64,000 nt of DNA from Pedobacter sp. Leaf170 (GTDB lineage Bacteria > Bacteroidota > Bacteroidia > Sphingobacteriales > Sphingobacteriaceae): the NCBI RefSeq assembly GCF_920984665.1, contig NZ_CAKLBP010000002.1, positions 310,001 to 374,000 on the forward strand, in the 5' to 3' direction. Positions 43,898 to 52,735 of this stretch are shown piece after piece. Below the pieces are notes generated by a model. That model was given only the letters and a program-made list of their open reading frames with translations, ran no database searches and had not been told where the DNA came from. How positions within the stretch are numbered: position 1 is the first letter of the stretch; every line of letters begins with the position of its first letter. Position numbers and translations under genes: made by a program.

Positions 43898-45700
43898 ATG
43901 CAAAAGATTAGAAATATAGCTATTATAGCACACGTTGACCACGGTAAAACCACTTTGGTTGATAAGATTTTACACTCTTGTTCTGTTTTTCGTGATAACG
44001 AGCAAAAAGGAGAGTTGATATTGGATAACAACGATTTAGAGCGTGAGCGTGGTATCACAATCGTATCTAAAAACGTTTCAGTTCAGTACAAAGACGTAAA
44101 AATTAACATTATCGATACACCTGGTCACGCGGATTTTGGCGGTGAGGTAGAGCGTGTATTGAAAATGGCCGATGGGGTACTTTTACTTTGTGATGCTTTT
44201 GAAGGTGCAATGCCTCAAACGCGTTTTGTTACGCAGAAAGCTTTGGCTTTAGGTTTAAAACCGATTGTTGTTGTAAATAAAGTAGATAAAGAAAACTGTC
44301 GCCCTGAAGAGGTTTATGAGCAAATTTTTGAGTTGTTCTTTAATCTTGAAGCTACTGAAGATCAATTAGATTTCCCGGTTATTTACGGTTCATCTAAACA
44401 AGGATGGATGAGTACTGACTGGAAAAAACCAACTACTGATATTTTTGCCTTGTTAGATGCCGTAGTGGAAAATATTCCTGCTGCACCAATTAATGAAGGT
44501 ACTTTACAAATGCAAATTACTTCGTTAGATTATTCTTCTTTCGTAGGTCGTATTGCAATTGGACGTGTTCACCGTGGTACAATTAAAGAAAACCAACCGG
44601 TTACTTTAATTAAACGCGATGGTAAAATTGTTAAAACAAGAGTAAAAGAACTTTATACTTTCGAAGGTTTAGGAAAAATTCGTACTACGGAAGTAGGTTC
44701 TGGTGATATTTGTGCAGTTGTTGGTATTGATGGTTTTGATATTGGTGATACTATCGCTGATTTTGAAGCACCAGAGCAATTACCAGTTATCAGCATTGAT
44801 GAGCCAACAATGAACATGTTGTTCACCATTAACAACTCGCCTTTCTTTGGTAAAGAAGGTAAATTGGTTACTTCTCAACGTATTAAAGATCGTTTGATGA
44901 AGGAAATGGAGAAAAACTTAGCATTAAAAGTTGTTGAAACTCAAGGTGCAGATTCATGGTTGGTTTACGGTCGTGGTATTCTTCACTTATCTGTATTAAT
45001 CGAAACGATGCGTCGCGAAGGTTACGAATTGCAAGTTGGTCAGCCACAGGTTATTGTTAAAGAAATTGATGGTAAAAAACATGAGCCGATTGAAACTTTA
45101 ATCGTTGATGTTCCTGCAGAAGTTTCTGGTAAAGTAATCGAATTGGTAACTCAGCGTAAAGGTGAGTTGTTAATTATGGAGCCAAAAGGCGATTTACAAC
45201 ATTTGGAATTCGAAATTCCATCTCGTGGTATTATCGGTTTACGTAACAACGTTTTAACTGCTACTGCTGGTGAGGCAATTATGGCACACCGTTTCAAAGC
45301 TTACGAGCCTTGGAAAGGTACAATTCCTGGTCGTTTAAATGGTGTATTAATTTCAATGGATAAAGGTACAACTACTGCATATTCAATTGATAAATTACAA
45401 GATAGAGGCCGTTTCTTTGTAGATCCGGGAGTTGATATTTACGAAGGACAAATTTTAGGTGAGCACATCCGTGATAACGATTTAGTAATCAACATTGTTA
45501 AAGGTAAAGCGTTAACCAACATGCGTGCTTCTGGTACTGATGATAACACCCGTATTGCACCAGCTATTAAATTCTCTTTAGAGGAATGTATGGAATATAT
45601 ACAGGCTGATGAGTACATCGAGGTTACACCGCAAAGTATGCGTTTACGTAAAATCTTCTTAACAGAGCAACTACGTAAGGCAAACGGTAGCAAAAACTAA
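43898..45700 (+). CDS. typA: Translational GTPase TypA/BipA
   Basis: Ribosome-associated GTPase of the EF-G family, acting in ribosome assembly and stress or low-temperature growth. The 600 residues begin IAIIAHVDHGKTTLVDKILH (G1), then switch motif ERGITI, DTPGHADFGGEVERVL (G3) and NKVDKENC (G4), beta-barrel domain II, and the BipA-specific C-terminal domain (GRGILHLSVLIETMRREGYE, SRGIIGLRNNVLTATAGEAI). Codon use is markedly biased, as in highly expressed genes. A strong terminator follows. Confidence 0.97.
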   Translation: MQKIRNIAIIAHVDHGKTTLVDKILHSCSVFRDNEQKGELILDNNDLERERGITIVSKNVSVQYKDVKINIIDTPGHADFGGEVERVLKMADGVLLLCDAFEGAMPQTRFVTQKALALGLKPIVVVNKVDKENCRPEEVYEQIFELFFNLEATEDQLDFPVIYGSSKQGWMSTDWKKPTTDIFALLDAVVENIPAAPINEGTLQMQITSLDYSSFVGRIAIGRVHRGTIKENQPVTLIKRDGKIVKTRVKELYTFEGLGKIRTTEVGSGDICAVVGIDGFDIGDTIADFEAPEQLPVISIDEPTMNMLFTINNSPFFGKEGKLVTSQRIKDRLMKEMEKNLALKVVETQGADSWLVYGRGILHLSVLIETMRREGYELQVGQPQVIVKEIDGKKHEPIETLIVDVPAEVSGKVIELVTQRKGELLIMEPKGDLQHLEFEIPSRGIIGLRNNVLTATAGEAIMAHRFKAYEPWKGTIPGRLNGVLISMDKGTTTAYSIDKLQDRGRFFVDPGVDIYEGQILGEHIRDNDLVINIVKGKALTNMRASGTDDNTRIAPAIKFSLEECMEYIQADEYIEVTPQSMRLRKIFLTEQLRKANGSKN

Positions 45701-45743
45701 GCCCACCCAAATCCTCCGCACAACGGTAGGACTTTAAAATATC

Positions 45744-45778
45744 AAGCCCATTTCTTGATTGAGATGGGCTTTTTTTTA
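45744..45778 (+). terminator. Intrinsic terminator of typA
   Basis: Stem aagcccat (45744-45751) with atgggctt (45764-45771), 12-base loop, then a run of T. It lies 44 bases after the typA stop. Confidence 0.88.
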
Positions 45779-45794
45779 CCTCAGCTTGAACTAT

Positions 45795-46301
45795 ACTTTC
45801 ACCTCACCCCAACCCTCTCCTTGAAGAGAGGGTGCTTTGGATGCATATTTTGCAAGAGTATATAAGCCACTGTCTTACATTCACCTCTTTTCAAGGATAG
45901 GGATTGCAGAATAGAAACCTTAAATCACAAACTTAAATAGGGTGAGGTTTTTAAAGGAGCTTCACTTTCACCTCAGCCCAATCTGCTTCTTGAGGAGATG
46001 AAGCTTTGGATGCATATTTTGCAAGAGTCTATAAAAGCACTGTCTTATATTTCCTCTTTTCAAGGATAGGGATTGCAGAATAGAAACCTTAAATCACAAA
46101 CTTAAATAGGGTGAGGTTTTTGAAGGAGCTACACTTTCACCTCAGCCCAATCTGCTTTTTGAGGAGATGGAGCTTTGGATGCATGTTTTGCAAGAGTCTA
46201 TAAAACCACCGACTTACATTTCCCTCTCTTCAAGGAGAGGGATTGCAGAATAGAAACCTTAAATCACAAACTTTGATAGGGTGAGGTTTTTGAAAAGCAA
46301 A
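45795..46301. repeat. Three tandem 169-bp repeats with terminal inverted ends
   Basis: Units begin at 45795, 45964 and 46133 (each actttcacctca), so the period is exactly 169 bases. Each unit runs from CCTCACCC or CCTCAGCC to GGGTGAGG, so it has inverted ends. The outer arms hold perfect hairpins: ccctctc/gagaggg at 45813-45832 (unit 1 left) and at 46222-46241 (unit 3 right). The inner arms share diverged variants. No long open frame. Confidence 0.88.
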
Positions 46302-46348
46302 TTTCTAAACCACTATTAATGCCAGTCCTTCTTTCCGCTATATCTTTC

Positions 46349-46403
46349 TGGCTGTCCGTCGATGACTTGACCTGACACTTCGGGAAGCTTAGGATGACAG
46401 CCA
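46349..46403. repeat. Palindromic intergenic element, family C
   Basis: Ends tggctgtc (46349-46356) and gacagcca (46396-46403) are perfect reverse complements. Between them lie dgatga/ttcggga-like bases and an internal cacttcggga; similar to REP-like elements but no second copy is seen in the window. Confidence 0.55.
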
Positions 46404-46581
46404 AAAAGGACACCGCTACAATAAGGTTTAGAGAAATTTAGTCTGTGCAAGCAACAAAGTTTTTTTACCGAAGCCCTAAAAAAATTAATCACTCGATTGA
46501 TTTTTCGTCAGCGAAATTTCAAAACAACTAAATGGAATAAAATTCTAACAATTTCATGGCAATTGATTTTTTCGAGGCCTG

Positions 46582-46589
46582 TAATTTTG
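46582..46589 (+). promoter_or_regulatory. Candidate -7 box of the acyltransferase gene
   Basis: TAATTTTG is a full TAnnTTTG match 24 bases before the ATG at 46614. It decides the start: the earlier in-frame ATG at 46497 lies upstream of it. Confidence 0.5.
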
Positions 46590-46613
46590 TATCATAAACT
46601 AATCATACCCTTT

Positions 46614-47546
46614 ATGATTAATAAGATTTTATCTCGATTCGGGATTTTTTTATTAAATGCAATTTCTCTCTTACCACTTTTTCTGCTTTATAAATTAGCC
46701 GATGCTTTTTATTTATTGATTTTTTACGTTTTTAAATATCGTAGAAGAGTGGTTAAGGAGAATTTATATCATGCCCTTCCGGATAAATCTTGTGCCGAGC
46801 TTAATGCAATAGAAAAGGAATATTATAAGTTCCTGTCTTCGTTATTTGTAGAAGTTATCAAGATGAAAAGTATCTCTAAAAAGGAATTGAATAAACGCGT
46901 TAAGTTTAAAAACAAAGATTTGGTCGAAGCGTATTTACAAAACAATGAAAGCGTAGTGTTTTGTTCGTCACATTATGGCAACTATGAATGGGTTTGTATG
47001 GCTATTGGTTTAAATTTTTCAGGTCAGCACTTTCCAATTTATAAGCCTTTAAGCAGCGAAGTTTTTGATAACTGGTTCTTCAACATGAGAAGTAAGTTTG
47101 GAAATAAAATGGTTTCGATGCGCCAAACGCTTAGAGCCGTGCAAGCCAATAAAAATACAGCAAGCATGTTTACTTTTGGCAGCGACCAGGCGCCATCAAG
47201 AGAAGAATCTATGTACTGGACCAATTTTTTACATCAGGAAACATCTGTACAACTAGGCGTTGAAAAGATTGCAAAGAAAACCAACCGACCGGTTTTTTAT
47301 TTGAAAATAAACTATTTAAAGCGTGGTTATTACGAGGTTGATTGCGTTCCAATTTGCCTTCATCCAAAAGAGACAGCAGAATTTGAAATTACAGAACTTC
47401 ACACCAATTTTTTGGAAAGTATGATTCAACAACAACCTGCCTACTGGCTTTGGAGCCACAGAAGGTGGAAACATAAACGTCAGCTTAAAACACCTAAAAT
47501 TGATTTAGGCGATTTGAATAATCAATCTTTATTCAGTCATTCTTAA
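46614..47546 (+). CDS. Lipid A acyltransferase-like protein (LpxL/HtrB family)
   Basis: Membrane-associated acyltransferase that adds secondary acyl chains to lipid A. The 310 residues from ATG 46614 begin with a membrane segment (FGIFLLNAISLLPLFLLYKL) and contain the catalytic HX4D/E-type motif in SSHYGNYEWVCMAIG (His-Tyr-Gly-Asn-Tyr-Glu), the GSDQAPSREES loop, and the C-terminal PAYWLWSHRRWKHKRQ stretch typical of the family. The frame is open to 46497 but that part lacks the family pattern and contains the -7 box. Confidence 0.86.
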   Translation: MINKILSRFGIFLLNAISLLPLFLLYKLADAFYLLIFYVFKYRRRVVKENLYHALPDKSCAELNAIEKEYYKFLSSLFVEVIKMKSISKKELNKRVKFKNKDLVEAYLQNNESVVFCSSHYGNYEWVCMAIGLNFSGQHFPIYKPLSSEVFDNWFFNMRSKFGNKMVSMRQTLRAVQANKNTASMFTFGSDQAPSREESMYWTNFLHQETSVQLGVEKIAKKTNRPVFYLKINYLKRGYYEVDCVPICLHPKETAEFEITELHTNFLESMIQQQPAYWLWSHRRWKHKRQLKTPKIDLGDLNNQSLFSHS

Positions 47547-47622
47547 TACTATTTGGTGTTTACTTAATAAATATCAGGTGCTTTAATTAGTTTAGCTTTT
47601 TGTTTGAAATCAGAAGCTATTA

Positions 47623-48813
47623 ATGAAAGTTTTCAAAAGGATATTAACCAGCATATTTGCACTTTTTATAATTGCAATCATTACATTATTTATCTGGAAA
47701 CCCTATTTAGTTCGTGTTTTACAATACCGAACGCCAGATGCCAATACCTATAAAATTTTCCCGCAAGCAATTGTTCATAAAAGCGATTCTCCATTCCATT
47801 TTATCAGGACAGAAAAAAGCAGAACAGATTTAGATACCCTTCATGTATTTGATGCAAAAAATCAATACATCAGCTTTAACGATTATTTTAAAAACGGAGC
47901 AATAAACGCATTTTTAGTGATTCGAAATGATACCGTAATTTATGAAAGATATCAGAATGGCTATTCAGACAGTACATTAACTACAATATTTTCCGGTGCA
48001 AAAAGCATCATTTCGATAATTATTGGAAAGGCGTTGGAGAATGGCGATATTAAAAGCATAGATGATAAGGTTACCAACTACATCCCCGAATTAAAAGCAA
48101 ATTCTGCTTATCAGCAAATTACCATCAAAAACTTGCTCGATATGAAATCAGGTCTGGCTTTTCAAGATGCTTTGGGTGGAATTACAAAAGCTTTCTTCTC
48201 TGATGAAGCAAAATACTTTTATACTCATGACATGAAAGCTGAGCTGATGAATGTTAAGCTTTTGAATAAACCTGGAACATTCTGGCAATATAAAAGCATC
48301 GACCCAATTCTTTTAGCCTGGGTTTTAGAACGTGCTACAGGAAAATCAACTGCAACGTTTTTTGAAGAAAATATATGGAAAAATCTGGGTACAGAATATA
48401 ATGCAAGCTTCGGTTTAGACCGTAAAAATGGATTGGCGAATACAGCAAGTCGGTTTCAGGTTGCTGCAATTGATTTTGCTAAAATTGGTCGATTATTTTT
48501 GAACAAAGGAAAATTTAATGGCAAGCAAATTTTATCTGAACATTGGATAAACCAGTCGACAAATATAGGTTCAGAAAAACCTGCATCAGCAAAAGGTTGG
48601 CAAAAATCAGCCCATCATTTTCTGTGGTGGATTCCGCAAGAAGGTAACAATGGAGATTACGCCGCAGAAGGTATGCTTGGACAACGATTATACATCGACC
48701 CGAAAACAAACACAATTATTGTTCAGTTTGCAAATCGTGGTTCTGGCGATTATCCATATCGTAAAATTAGCAGGTATTTGGCAGGCTTGCCGTTTGCTTA
48801 CCCAAAAAGGTAA
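47623..48813 (+). CDS. Serine hydrolase, class C beta-lactamase-like
   Basis: The 396-residue protein has an N-terminal membrane helix (ILTSIFALFIIAIITLFIW, about 7-25), then a penicillin-binding-like domain with the SxxK motif in IFSGAKSIISI (Ser about 124), the Tyr motif in FWQYKSIDPILLAWV, and a late active-site stretch near WWIPQEGNNGDYAAEGMLGQ. Such proteins are peptidases or esterases; beta-lactam hydrolysis is not implied. Its membrane anchor places it in the periplasm. It starts 77 bases after the acyltransferase gene. Confidence 0.86.
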   Translation: MKVFKRILTSIFALFIIAIITLFIWKPYLVRVLQYRTPDANTYKIFPQAIVHKSDSPFHFIRTEKSRTDLDTLHVFDAKNQYISFNDYFKNGAINAFLVIRNDTVIYERYQNGYSDSTLTTIFSGAKSIISIIIGKALENGDIKSIDDKVTNYIPELKANSAYQQITIKNLLDMKSGLAFQDALGGITKAFFSDEAKYFYTHDMKAELMNVKLLNKPGTFWQYKSIDPILLAWVLERATGKSTATFFEENIWKNLGTEYNASFGLDRKNGLANTASRFQVAAIDFAKIGRLFLNKGKFNGKQILSEHWINQSTNIGSEKPASAKGWQKSAHHFLWWIPQEGNNGDYAAEGMLGQRLYIDPKTNTIIVQFANRGSGDYPYRKISRYLAGLPFAYPKR

Positions 48814-48842
48814 AAAAAACGGCTAACCTAAGTCAGCCGTTT
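48812..48842 (-). terminator. Intrinsic terminator of the DJ-1/PfpI gene
   Basis: On the minus strand aaacggct (48842-48835) pairs with agccgttt (48824-48817), and eight T follow (48819-48812). It lies between convergent genes and serves the minus-strand one best. Confidence 0.8.
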
Positions 48843-48872
48843 CGAGTAATTCAGAAAGAGCGTCTAAAGTTT

Positions 48873-49433
48873 TTAGGCATGTTGCCCGTCATGTACCCCT
48901 TCTGCAAATTCTTCAACAATTTTATCATTAAAAGCAGGCAAATCTTCTGGCGTTCTACTCGTTACTAAACCTTGGTCTACAACAACTTCTTCGTCACTCC
49001 AATCAGCACCTGCATTGATTAAATCTTGAGAAATATTTTTAACCGAAGTTAGTTTTCTGCCTTTAACAACGTTAGCACTAATCAAGGTTTGCGGTCCGTG
49101 GCAAATAGCCGCGACAGGTTTACCAGCTTCAAAAAATGCTTTTACAAACTTAATTGCGTCTTCATTAACTCTTAGTTGGTCAGGATTGATAACGCCTCCT
49201 GGTAAAAGCAAGCCGTCGTAATCGTCAGCATTAGCTTCTGAGATGGTCTTGTCAACATCAACTTCAATCGACCAATGGTCGTGATTCCAGGCTTTTATTT
49301 TCCCACTTTTTGAGGAAACAATGTGAACAGTTGCACCTTCTTCTTTTAAACGTTTTAAAGGTTCTGTTAATTCAACTTCTTCAAATCCGCTTTCTGATAA
49401 TATTGCAATATTTCGGTTGCTCAATTGTGCCAT
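48873..49433 (-). CDS. DJ-1/PfpI family protein
   Basis: The 186-residue protein has the PfpI fold: NIAILSESGFEEVELTEPLK, DYDGLLLPGGVINPDQLR, and the nucleophile elbow PVAAICHGPQTLISA with Cys about 112 and the neighbouring His; Glu in SGFEEVE completes the site. Family members are chaperones, deglycases or stress proteases. It stands alone, convergent with the serine hydrolase and terminated by its own hairpin. Confidence 0.92.
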   Translation of the reverse strand: MAQLSNRNIAILSESGFEEVELTEPLKRLKEEGATVHIVSSKSGKIKAWNHDHWSIEVDVDKTISEANADDYDGLLLPGGVINPDQLRVNEDAIKFVKAFFEAGKPVAAICHGPQTLISANVVKGRKLTSVKNISQDLINAGADWSDEEVVVDQGLVTSRTPEDLPAFNDKIVEEFAEGVHDGQHA

Positions 49434-49538
49434 AATCTTAATTTTTTAATAGGTGATGTAATTAAGACAGCAGTAGAGAAGATATTGTTTTTGAAAATTT
49501 TAAATTACGCAATTAAAGAATTGCAAAACTTATTACTC

Positions 49539-50285
49539 CTAATCATTCGTTCTGCTATTCTTTAAAAAATAAAAACCAAGATTAAAAGCAATGATAACAT
49601 GATTAAAAATATTCGGAATTAATCCATAATATTTAGTGAAAATCTGAAAACGTTCTTTTAAACTCTCGCGATGTTTTTTCTTGCTCATGCCGCCAACCAA
49701 ATATTTTGCTACATAACGATGAACGTTTACAATATTTGAAGATTTTTTAGCCGCTTTAATAATCCAGTCAATATCCGAGCTGTATTTGTATTGTAAATCG
49801 TATGGCGTAATAATACTTCTGCGAATGTAAATTGCCTGATGGCTAATGCTCATTCCATATTTAAAACTTTGCCAGTTGAAATGTTCTGGTGCCTCATGTC
49901 TTCTTCTACCTAAGCTTTCCCAGTTATCATTATACATTTCCGTTTCGCCATAGTAAATATCTGCACCATTTGCGGTATCGAAAATATCCTCTACCGTATG
50001 CTCATCGTAAATTTCATCACCAGAATTCATAAACAAAACATAATCTCCTGTTGCCAAAGCAAGTCCCTTATTCATTGCATCGTAAATGCCTTTATCTTTT
50101 TCAGAAACGATTTTTGCTGTTTGCGATCTATATCTTTCTATTACCTCAAGTGTTCCATCGTTTGATGCACCATCAATAATGATGTATTCAATATCTTTAA
50201 ATGTTTGGTTAATAACCGATTTTATTGTTCGTTCTACATCACGAACGTTATTATAAACGATTGTTATTATGGTTAGTTTAGGCAT
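49539..50285 (-). CDS. Glycosyltransferase family 2
   Basis: The 248-residue protein has the GT-A nucleotide-sugar fold: LTIITIVYNNVRDVERTIKS, EYIIIDGASNDGTLEVIERY with the family Asp, and the DxD-like region LFMNSGDEIYDEHTVEDIFD. The C-terminal part has no long membrane helix. It probably adds a sugar to a surface glycan. It begins 2 bases after the stop of the YhcG-type gene upstream on the same strand. Confidence 0.88.
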   Translation of the reverse strand: MPKLTIITIVYNNVRDVERTIKSVINQTFKDIEYIIIDGASNDGTLEVIERYRSQTAKIVSEKDKGIYDAMNKGLALATGDYVLFMNSGDEIYDEHTVEDIFDTANGADIYYGETEMYNDNWESLGRRRHEAPEHFNWQSFKYGMSISHQAIYIRRSIITPYDLQYKYSSDIDWIIKAAKKSSNIVNVHRYVAKYLVGGMSKKKHRESLKERFQIFTKYYGLIPNIFNHVIIAFNLGFYFLKNSRTND

Positions 50286-50287
50286 TG

Positions 50288-51379
50288 TTAATCCATTAAT
50301 TTTTTAAGGGTTTCTACGTCTGGTAAAAGGCCCTTAAAGGCTGCGGGTAAAACCTGGCTTGTTTTGTATGTAGAAACACCCATTGCCTTATTAAAATCTC
50401 TAAATGAAAATTCAATAACTTTATTCTTCTTCTCTTTGCACAAAATAATCCCAATCGATGTTTGTTCGTGTGGCTGTTTTACATATTCATCTAAAGCTGA
50501 TAGGTAAAAATTCATTTTACCCATATATTCAGGTTTGAATTTTCCGGTTTTTAATTCAAAAACAACCAAACACTGTAATCGGCGATTAAAAAATAAAAGA
50601 TCTAAAAAATATTCTTCGTCTTCTACAATTAAACGATATTGATTGGCTATGAAAGCAAAATCAGAACCCAATGACATTAGAAACTTTTTAATGTTTTGAA
50701 CAATTTCACTTTCTAAAACGCGTTCGTCATTTTCATCGTTGTCTTCAATGTTTAAAAAATCTAACAGGTATTCATCTTTAAATGATTGTAGTGCCTTTTG
50801 CCTTACATCATCATTAATAATTGTTTGTGAGAAATTATTTGGCAGACGACCAGTTTTTTTAAAAGTTTGATTAGCGAGGTGATTTTTTAGAGTACTTATA
50901 CTCCAAAATTCTGCCGCGGTTTTTTGAATGTAAAATATCCTTTCATCGAGGGATTTTGTATTTTGTAATATTTCAATATGATGCGTAAAACTAACATTTG
51001 AAAATACATTTCCTAATTGGTCCGTCAGTGACGGACTGAATTTAATCTCCTCTAAATCAATAACTTGTGTTTGGTTCGTTACTGACGGACTAATTACAAA
51101 TTGATCATGCCAAGCTTCAAAAAAAACTCTCATTCGTTTAATGTTCGATGCTGAAAATCCTCTTAATCCAGGCAGTTCTAATTGTAAATCTGCAGATAGA
51201 TTATCAATAATTTTTGCACCCCATTTTTCTTCCTCAATTTTTCTGGATATAAATCTACCAATGGCAAAATATAAGATGAGGAGTTCTTTATTAACAATTG
51301 TCGCAGCTTTATAGCGGCTTTTTAAAATAGCCGATTTTAACGCATTAATATTGTCGAGATAGTTTTTAGAAAGCTCCAT
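50288..51379 (-). CDS. YhcG-type (DUF1016) PD-(D/E)XK nuclease-domain protein
   Basis: The 363 residues have the DUF1016 N-terminal region (AATIVNKELLILYFAIGRFI, NIKRMRVFFEAW) and a C-terminal PD-(D/E)XK nuclease-like domain, YFLDLLFFNRRLQCLVVFEL then K (about 249-269: Asp, Glu, Lys of the active site). A linker carries two short repeats, SPSVTNQ and SPSLTDQ, coded by a palindromic DNA motif. Such proteins are thought to be nucleases of accessory or defence islands. It lies inside a glycan operon, 1-2 bases from the genes on both sides. Confidence 0.85.
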   Translation of the reverse strand: MELSKNYLDNINALKSAILKSRYKAATIVNKELLILYFAIGRFISRKIEEEKWGAKIIDNLSADLQLELPGLRGFSASNIKRMRVFFEAWHDQFVISPSVTNQTQVIDLEEIKFSPSLTDQLGNVFSNVSFTHHIEILQNTKSLDERIFYIQKTAAEFWSISTLKNHLANQTFKKTGRLPNNFSQTIINDDVRQKALQSFKDEYLLDFLNIEDNDENDERVLESEIVQNIKKFLMSLGSDFAFIANQYRLIVEDEEYFLDLLFFNRRLQCLVVFELKTGKFKPEYMGKMNFYLSALDEYVKQPHEQTSIGIILCKEKKNKVIEFSFRDFNKAMGVSTYKTSQVLPAAFKGLLPDVETLKKLMD

Positions 51380-51380
51380 A

Positions 51381-52652
51381 TTACTTCGGTTGCAAATTAA
51401 TCAACGTTTCATATAAATGTATATGTTCAGTAGCGATAACCTCTTCCGAAAAATCAGTTAAAATGCTTAGTCTTGCAGCTTTATTTAATTCATCTTTATT
51501 CGGGCGATGGTACAACCATTCAATTCCGTTAGCTAAATCAGTGGCATTTTTGTACTCTGCCAAATAACCATTTTGCATATGTGTAACCATATCGGGAATT
51601 CCGCCTGTTGTAAAGGCGATAACCGGAGTAGCGCAAGCCAGGCTTTCCATTACGGTATTTGGCAAATTATCTTCTAAAGATGGCGTGATAAATGCATCAG
51701 CAGCCGAATAACATTTTGCTAAATGCTCATCTTTGTTAATGGTTCCTAAAAAAGTTGTTTTAAAAGGAAACGTTGGCATTTCGGCATTCTCTTTATTCCC
51801 GAAAATTACGAGTTCTATATCTTCTTTATTAATTCCCGCTCTGCGTGATAAAATTTCTAAAGCTTCAATCAAATAAGGCGTTCCTTTATGTTTGTCATTT
51901 TTTGAGGGCATAAAACCACTCATCAAAACAAACTTATCTGGATTTATTTTCAGAATTTTTTTCGCTTCTGATTTAACATAAGGCTTAAAAATTTTAGTTT
52001 CGATGGTGTTCGGAATTACCGTAGTTTTCCGCGTACCCAACAAACTGCTAAATTTTACCGAAGCCGCCATCCAATTACTTGGGGCAACAATATGAAAATT
52101 TAATTTTGTGTAAGCTGTTTGCTTTCTTAACCAGGTTTTATGCGATATATCTTCTGGGCCACTAATTTTTAAAATTGGGCAATTGCCGCATTGCTGATGA
52201 AAATGCTCGCATCCATAACGCACATGGCAGCCACCCGTAAAAGCATTACTATCATGAAATGTCCATACAATTGGCTTTTCAAGTTCATCTAGCTGCGCTA
52301 AAAACTTTGGATTAAGAAAGCCGTGATTTACCCAATGTAAATGAATTACATCTGCATTTTTAACATCAGGATGGTTGATAACCGATCGGCCAAACCACTG
52401 CAAACTAAAAGGTGTTTTTACGGATTTGCTTAACCATTTAGCAAAATATCGTTCTGAGAAAATATTATAAACAGCCTTTGCTTTTTGAAATGGCGATTTA
52501 CTAAAAGTATCTACCGCTGGGTTTTGCCCAAATTTATAATAAACCAATACTTTCGAATCGATGCCACTTGCTTTAAGCGCATCGCTTAAGCGTAAACAGG
52601 CTCTTCCTGCTCCGCCATTTCCGTCATAGGTATTTAGATGTACAACTTTCAA
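51381..52652 (-). CDS. Glycosyltransferase family 4
   Basis: The 423-residue protein has GT-B fold landmarks: KVVHLNTYDGNGGAGRACLR at the start, WMAASVKF and TVIPNTIETKIF in the middle, FVLMSGFMPSKNDKHKGTPY, and the donor-site glutamate region in CYSAADAFITPSLEDNLPNT. A Cys-rich stretch (CHVRYGCEHFHQQCGNC) resembles those of WcaC-like enzymes. There is no ATG; I take the TTG at 52652 (TTG AAA GTT), which opens the conserved start. An in-frame TTG at 52661 is the alternative. It is the first gene of the three-gene operon. Confidence 0.85.
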   Translation of the reverse strand: MKVVHLNTYDGNGGAGRACLRLSDALKASGIDSKVLVYYKFGQNPAVDTFSKSPFQKAKAVYNIFSERYFAKWLSKSVKTPFSLQWFGRSVINHPDVKNADVIHLHWVNHGFLNPKFLAQLDELEKPIVWTFHDSNAFTGGCHVRYGCEHFHQQCGNCPILKISGPEDISHKTWLRKQTAYTKLNFHIVAPSNWMAASVKFSSLLGTRKTTVIPNTIETKIFKPYVKSEAKKILKINPDKFVLMSGFMPSKNDKHKGTPYLIEALEILSRRAGINKEDIELVIFGNKENAEMPTFPFKTTFLGTINKDEHLAKCYSAADAFITPSLEDNLPNTVMESLACATPVIAFTTGGIPDMVTHMQNGYLAEYKNATDLANGIEWLYHRPNKDELNKAARLSILTDFSEEVIATEHIHLYETLINLQPK

Positions 52653-52735
52653 ATCAATCAAAAATACATTTTATTGTTTACGATTATAAAAACTGTTACG
52701 TATTTTCATGCTTCCAAAGCCAAACGAACAAAATC

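Larger units (their letters stand above)
45701..46613. other. Large intergenic region between typA and the acyltransferase gene
   Basis: About 0.9 kb without a supported gene. It holds the typA terminator, the three 169-bp repeats, a palindromic element at 46349-46403, and the -7 box of the next gene at 46582-46589. A frame open from 46497 joins the downstream gene but runs through its promoter. Confidence 0.75.

Noticed and set aside
45795-46301. CRISPR array or coding repeats
   Set aside because: There are only three units, each 169 bases long with internal palindromes; no short repeat-spacer pattern and no open frame.
46497-46613. Upstream extension of the acyltransferase gene
   Set aside because: The 39 extra residues are not family-like and would place the -7 box inside the coding sequence.
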